This document shows positions 55,412 to 64,000 of a DNA stretch of 64,000 nucleotides, piece after piece. The notes under the pieces are model-generated. The model ran no database searches. It saw only the letters and a list, made by a program, of their open reading frames with translations, and was not told the origin of the DNA. Numbering within the stretch: position 1 is the stretch's first letter; the number at the start of each line of letters is the position of its first letter. The stretch is taken from assembly GCA_948567375.1 (NCBI GenBank), contig OX419761.1:29612243-29676242 (forward strand), given 5' to 3'. A program made the position numbers and the translations under genes. This DNA is from Lunularia cruciata (taxonomy: Eukaryota; Streptophyta; Marchantiopsida; Lunulariales; Lunulariaceae).

Positions 55412-56894
55412 ATGTATATGAGAGCAAAAGCCATTCTAGGAACAGGTTATCCAAAATTCATGAAATGCAAATGATTGATAAGTAATATGTACATGATTCA
55501 CAATGCTAAAGTAGTGTTAAATCCCTAAGGTAGAATGCATCAAATGTAACCTATAGCAAAGGCATAATTGAAACAATTTGAGAATAACAAATGGCCAATA
55601 GACTAGTAAACAATGTGAAATTGAGAGCATTTGTGCAAACTACTTTGAGAAATAGGAAACTTTATGTAAGAGCCCGCCAGTAAGAAGTGCGTGAACAATA
55701 AAGATTAAGTATATCGGCTAGAGTCAGGTAGGAATACTATAAATGCAAGAGGTCAAACCAAGAATCAGTCAAAGAGCAAAGGAAAAATACTAAGGAGGGA
55801 ATTAGCTTGGGATGGAGGAGTGGAACAATACAAGAGTTATCGAATGGTGTGGCTGCAAAAACGGGTCAAAGTGTAACAAGGTAACTAGAGTGAAGCATAA
55901 GAGGACAAGATGTAAAGTATATCACAACAAGCATTATGGACGCATGAGTCTTGAAACACTAAACATCAAAGGAAAGCAGAAGGTAGCCATAGTAAACCTC
56001 CACAAAAAGACCTACAACTTCATTAGTGCCTCACGCAGTGCCAAAGTAATTGAGCAATTGTCAATACCCCTTGTACCAAGTTTCTACTTGAAAACTCATG
56101 AGTGCCAAGGTAAACTTGGTTGCTTCCAATGGTGCCCCTCATGGTAAGGGAAAAGCTATAACATATGAAGCTTAAAATCCAAACAAAGTGCAGCAACAGT
56201 AATAAGTAAAATGATTGTGCAATGCAGATAAATCAGCATCCAAAGGAATAATATAAGATCATGAGAGGAGAAAATAAATGGCTGAAGACATACTTGGTTA
56301 AAGCTTGAAAGGAAACAAATATTAGTATTGAAATCAAATAAAAATACTAGCAAAACTACTCGATGATGCAAATTAATGAAGAAGGTGGTAAACTAATTGT
56401 GTGAAATCACCAAAGAAACAATAAGGAGCTAAGTCAGAAGGCACGCAAAGGAGCAAGTTGTTTTACAACCAAAGGCACAATAGGGAGGAAGCTGTTCAAA
56501 GACACAAGGAAAGAGCAAGTCATATGCCATAGAAATTGGGGCCAAAAGCTCACAGAGTAAAGTAAAGCAAGCAACAACAAAAGGTGGAACAAAAGTATAA
56601 TCCAAAGACTGGAAAGGGGAATAGGAAGGGGCAAAAGGGGTACATCAATGCTGGACTGGAAGGGACGGGGCAACTCAGATAGGAAAAGCAAAGGAAGGAA
56701 CAGAGAAGCAAGGAAAAGCCTAAGAGGACTTAGCGCATTGTGGGGAAGGGGAAAGAAAATAGGCAAGATCTGGCTCGGATGAATTGATGGACAAGGTGGA
56801 TGAATTGATGGACAAGGTGGACGTGTCCATAAGCAAACCATGGAATACACATGGAGAAAAACCCAAACCCGCATGTGAATGAATATAGTTATAG

Positions 56895-56945
<51 letters not shown>

Positions 56946-56995
56946 ATTCAGAAGTCAAGTAGAACTCCTGATCAACAGAATACAAGCCTCTATGT
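55412..56995 (-). repeat. Long direct repeat D2 (about 1.58 kb)
   Basis: Second copy of the D1 repeat. It carries a longer (TA)n tract (56898-56943), a 62 bp segment absent from D1 (56451-56512, bounded by GAGCAAGT), and a 21 bp tandem duplication near 56777-56818 (GGATGAATTGATGGACAAGGT). Overall similarity is high by eye. The copies point the same way, so they are head-to-tail. Confidence 0.93.
56898..56943. repeat. (TA)n microsatellite
   Basis: An uninterrupted alternating AT/TA run of 46 bases. A shorter tract (53106-53132) is at the equivalent place in D1. Confidence 0.97.
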
Positions 56996-59900
56996 CCTAA
57001 GCCGGTCACCTTTTTCCTTCCAATTTTGTAACTCCTGCGTTTCTCCTCTCACAATGTTCGATGGGCTCGCTCAGAACAGTCACATATATGCTATGTACTG
57101 CAGGGTCCACTTGATATTCCGCAAAGTTTTAGCATCTGATGTGAAGGGCCTGGTTTGAAACAGCTGAGCACGGAGTCCACCCTTTCGTACTCATAAGAGA
57201 ACTGTAACCTATCATGGAGAATCCACCTCGAGAGGAATGAACTGTCGAAGTAGTTTCTTTTGTGCAAACCTTAGAATTCTCTAGAGTATAGGGTGTTGCA
57301 AGAAGATGGAGCACATTAGAATAAGTAAGGACTTTTTTAATCAGCAATTTTATTTCATATTAAACAAAGTAAAAGAGCATAAAAGATCACAATAACTCCT
57401 TGTGATGGTTTTATTTATACGAGAAGGAGATTAAAAAAGGGTAGTTCCTTTCTGGTAACATGTGTTGGCATCATCTTCTTTTTTAAATCGGTCTCTTTCT
57501 ATTTCGAGGACTTGAAAATGAGTTTGAATACTCACCTCTAACATCAATGATCTGATTAACAAATATAGATTATCATGTACTACAAATCTCCAAACTAAAA
57601 GTAAGATCCTCAAATTGAATATAACTCTCTAGCATAATATAGTTATTCCTGGGCAAAATGCATCGTCTTCTTTAAATTATTCAGCTCTTACTTTGCCTCC
57701 GACAATATCTTGCTGCATATGATTGACTATCGAGGAATGAGACGCTAACATAGTTTTCCACACATACACTGATAGCTCACCACAAGCATTAATCTGTGTA
57801 AGCCACCTATCATACTCCCCCGCAAATCAATGCAGCATAGAGGTCCCTTCCCTCGAGGCTGAATCTTGTTGTCCCTACTGTATTTCACATGGCAAGATCA
57901 TGGTCATGTCGTGCTTCTTGAGCAAGCATGAAAGAATGCTTTGAGAAGTAACGAGTGCAGTAAATGCTCAAATGGCCATGTCTTCCAGGTTGTATCCTTT
58001 CGATTTGTCGTTAATAAGGACGGATTTATCCCCCTAGATTGATCTCTTCATTCTTTATTCGAGCTTACAATAAGCAATTACAATAAGGTGTCAACTTAAG
58101 TTAAGTTAACTTACAATAAGCAATTGGTTCCATGTGATGACTAACGTGAAATAGATTCCTTCAGGTATAGACGAACTATGAACCAATATCTCCGCATGAT
58201 GAATAATCTATAATATATCATGTATATTATATAAAAAAAAACTTGTCAAAGAATACATGCGCGCGAATGGAACAAGTGAACTTTTTTATACTCACTCATT
58301 GCCGTAGAGAGGGGTGGCGTAGAAAGAGTCATCAACTTCAACTTGCAGAAGAAAATGGACAACAATGAATTGGCCCCTTTTCACTGAATTCTTGTCCCAA
58401 TTCCGTGATTTTGACGGTATACTCTATCAATAAAGCAAGGTCTTCACTTCTACTTCCTCTTTTTTTTCCCAGTAACGGGAAGTTTGTATGAAATTTCACT
58501 CTGAAATAGTTTACCTAACATAGAGTAGAACGCAAGAGATAATATTCCCCCGACTCTTGCTGAAGGTCGACAAAACATCTAGTGGAAGGAAGGAAGATAG
58601 GATCAATATCCTTCTTAGCTTAAAGCCCTCAATAAAAGTCTACTTCTGCTCTCTTAATATAGTCTCCAAAAGTTACTTGACGTAAGAACTGGTAATTGAA
58701 GGACAATTCATAATTATCCACTTTGATATCATTCGGACTAACTCTAACGTCGTCCACTTATTTTTCGCATTCTCCGTAAACTCGGTTGCCGACTTAACCT
58801 TTCTTAAAGCTTAAGTTTAAACTTAATCTATAGAGTTCTGACTACGTACTAACCAACTAATATGGGAAGTCACAATATTAGAAAGATGCTACTTTCTTCA
58901 GTCCCATCCTATTCTTCGCGGAAGTGGACGCTGCAACTGAAACTGGGGGAAAGTGGACCCTGGCAATGACCCGGGGGAATCGCCGGCGCGTATAAAATAC
59001 TCACCGGGAATCGAACAGGTGAGCATTGCACGATATTCCCGGCATCCAGAATCATTTCTGACAATGGCTCGTAAAGTCTAATGCAATCCGGTGAAGTCTA
59101 TTTCTAGACAAAAGACCTTTCGAGCACTTTCAGAGCCACTTTCAGACCTTCGAGAACTTTCTTCAGCGGGGTTACCTTGAGGAACGAAAAGGACGTCCGG
59201 TATATTTGAATTTCTTTTATATTTTCCTGATATTTTAATTTCTCTGCAGAATTTCGATTCGAGGTTTTTTCGATAGTATCCTTCTAATAGTGGATTCAAC
59301 CTTTTCAGTTTTCTTGAAGTTGTGTCTTATTAGCAAGAATTAGCATTGCATATTTTCTTGAACTCTTAAATATTAGAAAATCCATGTAACTAACATAAGG
59401 TATGTACAAATTTTAATTATTATTTTTTGTATGATATACACACCATAATATTTACACGTCATCTATTGGGATGACGTAAAAGTTGGCGGCATCATTTACG
59501 ACAATGTTTCCTGCAATGATTTAAACAACCAGTAAAATATCCATTCGAACCCCGATTGTTTTCCACATACGGCAGTTGGTTTGGAAAATGACACTTAATA
59601 TACTTCTTGATACTGAGAACTAAGTGTCATGAATGATGAAAGGGTCAGTATTATAAGCATTGAGGCCCTTCTGTTTGCCAAATACTGCACTTGGTCTGTA
59701 AATGGCCACTCACCATATTGTGGCTCATATGGGATTCAATTCCCAGATTTCTAAAATTATCAAGGTAATGATCTTACTCTTGTAGACATAATATGCACAC
59801 ATATATACTTCAAACAATTGGAATATAAACAGACTAAATGGGTCATACAATCTTTAAAGAGATTCAGTGAATGATAGGCCGTGTGTATGCAACTAAGACA

Positions 59901-60148
59901 AACAAGTTCTGCAGCTGAAACAACAATTCGTGTAAATTGACCACCACTACCATTTGGCACACCCCATAATATGCTTTTACGGAGCCCCGTCCCCCAACAA
60001 GTCTATGCCTGGTTACAGGACCTAGATTAAACCCTCTAATGTTCGGCATGATTGACGAGGAATACTAATCCTCTATTATGCAATCCAGGGAATGAATTCA
60101 AAAGACGTTAGTGATCAAAAGAGTTAGTGAAAAGGTGAAAACGATGTA
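56996..60148. other. More complex intergenic sequence, no recognised gene
   Basis: Composition and complexity resemble the island at 1-3.7 kb. Short frames such as minus 59078-59299 (73 codons) have no recognised domain. A TATA-like GTATAAAATA at 58991 lies just after a GC-rich patch (58965-58990) on the plus strand, but no supported frame follows. A B-box-like TTCGATTCC on the minus strand near 59015 is isolated and has no cloverleaf. Confidence 0.35.
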
Positions 60149-60391
60149 TGTAATGTAACAAGGAAAAAGCCATTGATATCGTAACGTCGTCCACAATGTA
60201 AAAGCGAGATTTTCTCAAACTCGTGAATAATTTACGTGACGGTAAATAAAATGAGAGAATTAAATTGACATGTAACGTAACAAGGAAAAACTATTGATAT
60301 CGTAACGTCGTCCTCAAAGTAAAAGCGAGATTTTCTCAAACTCGTGAATAATTGACGTCACGTTCAATAAAATGAGAGAATTAAGTTTGCA
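60149..60391 (+). repeat. 121 bp tandem duplication with ACGT-core motifs
   Basis: Two units with a ~121 bp period. GTAACAAGGAAAAA is at 60155 and 60277, GTAACGTCGTCC at 60181 and 60302, and AATAAAATGAGAGAATTAA at 60245 and 60366. Shared AGCGAGATTTTCTCAAACTC lies within each unit. The second unit carries the perfect palindrome TGACGTCA; the first has TTACGTGACG. ACGT cores are binding sites for plant bZIP factors. Confidence 0.92.
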
Positions 60392-60636
60392 TGAAATTTG
60401 CGCTTGCAATGGGCAGGCAATGCCGATCAATTTGCTCCCTATCAAAAATCCAATCTGGCAATGATGAGTTTCCGGAGCAAACTCGCCATCAACTCGCATT
60501 TTTTATGTATTTGCGAGATTTGGCTGACTGGCCGAATAACTACCTCACACGTGCTGAATATTCACTCTCTAACGCGAGTTTAACGTATATATTTACTGAC
60601 TTTGCGGTGTATCATCTACAAATGTATGACTCTTAA
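60391..60636 (+). CDS. Possible small protein (81 codons), unrecognised
   Basis: An ATG frame beginning MKFALAMGRQCRSIC directly after the 121 bp tandem repeat. No domain recognised; an overlapping frame at 60398-60583 of similar size weakens the case. The start is chosen because it is the first ATG after the repeat. It may be chance. Confidence 0.2.
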   Translation: MKFALAMGRQCRSICSLSKIQSGNDEFPEQTRHQLAFFMYLRDLADWPNNYLTRAEYSLSNASLTYIFTDFAVYHLQMYDS

Positions 60637-60839
60637 ACGCAGCACCACATGCCCACGAAACGCCCAAGTAGCTCGACAGAATTTCCTGTGCCCCTCATAC
60701 CGTGGAGATGAGCTCATGACAGCCAGGCAAACTCCATTGCTTTCAATGATTGTGGTTCATGAGAGAGTGAGTTCTTCATCATGGAGACAAGAAACACAAC
60801 GAGAACCTACGCAGAAGCGAAACTATCAGGGGTTTTAAC

Positions 60840-61364
60840 CTTTGTCTTTTTGGATGGCTATGGATATAATTAGTTGGAGAGCCATCATGAACACTTATAA
60901 AATATGGATCATTTATGAATCATTTCCTGAGGTCATCCGTAAGTTTTTTAATTAAAGTCTACCTGCAAAACAGCTATTGAAACCCCTCGTGGAAGAAGAA
61001 AGAGAAGAGAATGAGTGACTTACGACATACCTAGTTTCCTGACCTTCTCTTTGATCCTCTAATTTTTTGCAATTCTATGCAATTACAAAACATATTTTGC
61101 TTTTATTTTGCAAAGAGTTTCAAGGATTTGAATAACCTTATTGGAATATTGCACTATGTTTTCTCTAACTTGGTGATGACTATACACAAGCAAGTCTAAC
61201 CAAATGTATAGAAATGAAGTAGGAGTACATCAATGGGAGGGTAAGTTTGTGCTAAAAAAAGACTATAGTGATTTAATATCTCATACAAATGAAGTAAGCC
61301 ACATATGTATATCTCAAATGGGAACATGAGTTATATATCATTGACTAAGTTGCCAAAGATGAAA
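60840..61364. other. AT-rich spacer
   Basis: No supported feature. Confidence 0.35.
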
Positions 61365-61505
61365 GAGCTAAAGGATCATTTGCTCTTAGCGATAACCCAA
61401 AACCATCAAACCTCTTACTAGAGCTAAAACCTTAGAGCTAAAGGATCATTCGCTCTAATAGAAAACCCAAAACAATCAAACTTCCTACTAGAACTAAAAC
61501 CTTAG
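61365..61505 (+). repeat. 70 bp tandem duplication
   Basis: Units 61365-61434 and 61435-61505 share GAGCTAAAGGATCATT, GCTCTA or GCTCTT, AACCCAAAAC, ATCAAAC and CTAAAACCTTAGAG, with about ten differences. Confidence 0.88.
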
Positions 61506-64000
61506 AGTGAAGTTTCAAGAGGTGATGGACTAGTATAGGTGAACTCCAAGTATAGCACCTACAAGTATTCTCTTGTAATTCCAAGTTCTTTAGGCTAAGT
61601 GTAGATGCATATAAAACTCTATTTACATCCTCCAAAACATCTATAATATATATGTGTCATTTGAAAGTGAAGAGAAGAGGCATGAGAGGAAGTAGTTGCC
61701 ATCTCTCTCGAAGTAATGAAGTGAGTACTTCAAACAGAGGATAACCTAAGGATCTCCTTGAGAGTACATTTAGTAAATAAAAATGTTAATTTCCATGAGA
61801 TTATAATAGCTGTATATTAAAGGTGACTCTGTATTATAATAATTACACATGAATAGACTTAATAAAATGTTCTGATCACTCAGAAAACAAAGAGCATAAA
61901 ATAAAGTATATCAAGTGATAGTATGTAAGTCATTTGAGACATCTTCTTGAACAACAATCCAATCAAATAAAGGTCAAAGAATGCTCAATATAACTATCAA
62001 TAACCTCCAAGAGTGATAACAACAAACTAATACCAAGGCAAAATATGATAAGAAAGAATATCAAAGCTATAAATAAATGGTAATTGAGTAGAGATCCATT
62101 TGAAAGTACATGGAGAGATAAAGCACCAAATGTTTATGAAACTTTGAGTGGATCTGGACCAAAGCCAATATTCTAACAACAAATAAATAAGAAGAGAAAC
62201 CACATTCTAGTATATATATGAAGAGACAATCATATAAGTGCTCAAAAGCCAAACTCAATAGCCCAAAATTTTTTTTTTAGATTAGGGCCAAGAAGCATTT
62301 GAAATGGTTGAGAAGTCTTTGTACGAGTCTCTTTGATCTAAAACTAACTAAATTGTAAGTGAGGTCAATGTATGAATAATGAATAAATATCAACATTATG
62401 TCCAAAAGGCCGCATTGGAGCTTTCAAACAGTTGTTTCTATGAGTGCTATAATGGTATGATGCAAGGAATGAAAGTTATTGATACAAGAGCTTCAACCAA
62501 AAACACAGAAAATAAATTTTCAATAATTAGCTACCTATAAAGAAATGTATAGATTGAATTAATGCTCAAGCAAATAAGGATTGATCAAGCTATAGTTTCT
62601 CTATTTGTATGGAAGTCATAGAAAAAAGAAAGGAAGTCACAACTTACTGTTAAAGTGAGTCAAATTAGTCATGGAAAAGGGCCTTATTAAAAAGGGTGAT
62701 AATGTCTAAGTTACATATTTATACTCTACTACTTGGCCTAACATCCAAGGAACAATAAAGATAATAATGCTTTAGAGGTAAAACATGTGATTGTGAAGAC
62801 TTGGTAAGCATACTAGTACATGCTTGGGCTTATATACTAGGGTACTCATCTTGTAAGGATGACCAATCTTCTTAAAACCTATGAATTTTGGAGGCAATCT
62901 CTTGTTGTCTTGATGCATCTCCATGGTCTGGTAAGAGTAGAGTACCATATGAAAAGAGAGATAATAAATGTCAATAAGAAACATTCTCTTATGATCATGT
63001 AAAATAATAGCTTGTAAGAGTACAAAGAGCATGGAGCCTATTGGAGGCATAGGATCTTGGTATACATATCTAGTCAAGATAAGCCAAGAAGGAAAGCTTA
63101 GATAAGGTCAAGAGAATGTAACCATATGTAAGATTCAAGTGGGAATGGGAAAGAAAGGATTGTTTTGCATAAAGGATTTGGGAGAGGGAGGAGAGATGTG
63201 GCCTTTGCTCTCATCTCTAGGCATTTATATTTCTTTCTAAGTTCTGCTAAAAAAAATTTTCACCCATGGATAATTTATGCAAGACTATATAGACTAATGA
63301 TCAGATGTAATATACAAATATACCAAGAGTGCAAGTGATGTGGAAGAATATGATTTTGAAGAGATGGTACCTTAGTTGAGGTAGGACTAAAGGGAAAGAC
63401 CTACAAATAGAAAGTGTGCCAAGCCTATCTCTCCATATGGATACCTTTAGTAATGATTCTTATGTGCACTATGTGCTAGAAGGTAGGAAAGCTAGTATTT
63501 AGTACCATTCACTATAACAACTCAAAAATAATTCTCCCTTCACTCCCAAATGATCTTGAAGAGAACACTTCACCAATGTTAAAATAGAAGATCTTACTCT
63601 CACACTCATAAAAGGTTCCTCTAGAGTTAAAGGTTCCAACAAAATTGACACCATAATAATGGCATTATCAAATAGTAAATACCAGTCTTCTCTTAGCAAA
63701 TATAGGTAGTACTCAAAAAGCCTCATTCCCTTCACTCACTCACTCTATACTATAAGTTAACCAACCAATGGATTCCTTTCATCTTGGAGGCCTCTTCTTA
63801 TATATTCACTAGATTTACCTTGGCAAGTGCCTTGGTAACCTCATAAAATCCTTACTTTTCCAAAATTACCCTAGGTATAGAATCCTTGGTCAATCAAACA
63901 TCATATGTGTTTTTTGCATCACATGCCTCCTTTTAGAAACTTCCAAGTATATTTCTTAAGAATATCTACCAAAGTAACCTACCTACACTACAAAATGTCA
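61506..64000. other. AT-rich sequence to the window end
   Basis: Frames of up to 101 codons (minus 62772-63077; minus 63499-63735) show no recognised domain and look like chance frames in AT-rich DNA. No tRNA, repeat array or transposon motif was seen. Confidence 0.35.

Noticed and set aside
56434..57009. A 191-codon minus-strand frame with many IY repeats
   Set aside because: The IY run is the (TA)n microsatellite and the rest is low-complexity Pro/Leu sequence inside the long repeat; D1 does not preserve the frame.
59008..59032. A tRNA-like B box on the minus strand
   Set aside because: No A box at the right distance and no acceptor or anticodon stem could be drawn.
1..64000. CRISPR arrays, operons or bacterial mobile elements
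   Set aside because: No regularly spaced repeats with unique spacers and no bacterial gene organisation; tRNA and transposon content is that of a plant nucleus.

Overview
This is nuclear DNA of a land plant. Three observations support that: a eukaryotic tRNA-Lys(UUU) gene with an internal promoter and no encoded CCA; Ty3/gypsy elements primed from initiator tRNA-Met; and hAT and Mutator-like transposase relics, in a mostly AT-rich background decayed by C-to-T changes. The gag-pol type at 18-28 kb resembles families I associate with mosses, lycophytes, ferns and gymnosperms, so a non-flowering plant is my inference, not a demonstration. Nothing here looks bacterial or organellar.

Layout. 1-3.7 kb is a gene-like island of higher complexity: one long intronless open frame (1133-2650, 505 codons from the first ATG, function unknown), then a tRNA-Lys gene on the minus strand (3686-3757). 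3.8-18 kb is old repeat: three copies of a ~210 bp dispersed repeat, and two opposite-facing, broken copies of a coiled-coil-protein repeat (7.0-9.0 kb minus, 12.8-14.7 kb plus). 18-29.4 kb is a decayed minus-strand Ty3/gypsy element (gag 28.2-26.9, RT 22.5-20.9, integrase 20.1-19.3). It is interrupted by a 743 bp solo LTR with its own target duplication and by foreign sequence that includes a plus-strand gag fragment. 30.1-32.9 kb is a hAT transposon with GC-rich CGGCC ends. 33-35.4 kb is a further coiled-coil element relic (minus). 36.06-47.17 kb is a nest of two related Ty3/gypsy chromoviruses. The younger (36370-41976, minus) sits inside the 5' LTR of the older (36067-47164, plus), and both 5 bp target duplications can be read. 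47.2-49.2 kb is a Mutator-like transposase relic. 51.7-57.0 kb holds two ~1.5 kb direct repeats flanking a region with a GIY-YIG endonuclease domain (53640-53965, minus). 57-61 kb is again more complex sequence with no recognised gene, containing a 121 bp tandem repeat with ACGT-core motifs. 61-64 kb is AT-rich and featureless apart from one tandem repeat.

All transposon frames are broken by stops or frameshifts, so nothing mobile appears autonomous. The most notable items are the GIY-YIG domain between long direct repeats (arranged like a Penelope-type element, but with no reverse transcriptase that I can see), heat-shock-element-like arrays in the chromovirus LTRs, the fully resolved nesting, and the inverted pair of an unassigned coiled-coil element. 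Only the 1133-2650 frame and the tRNA look like intact host genes.
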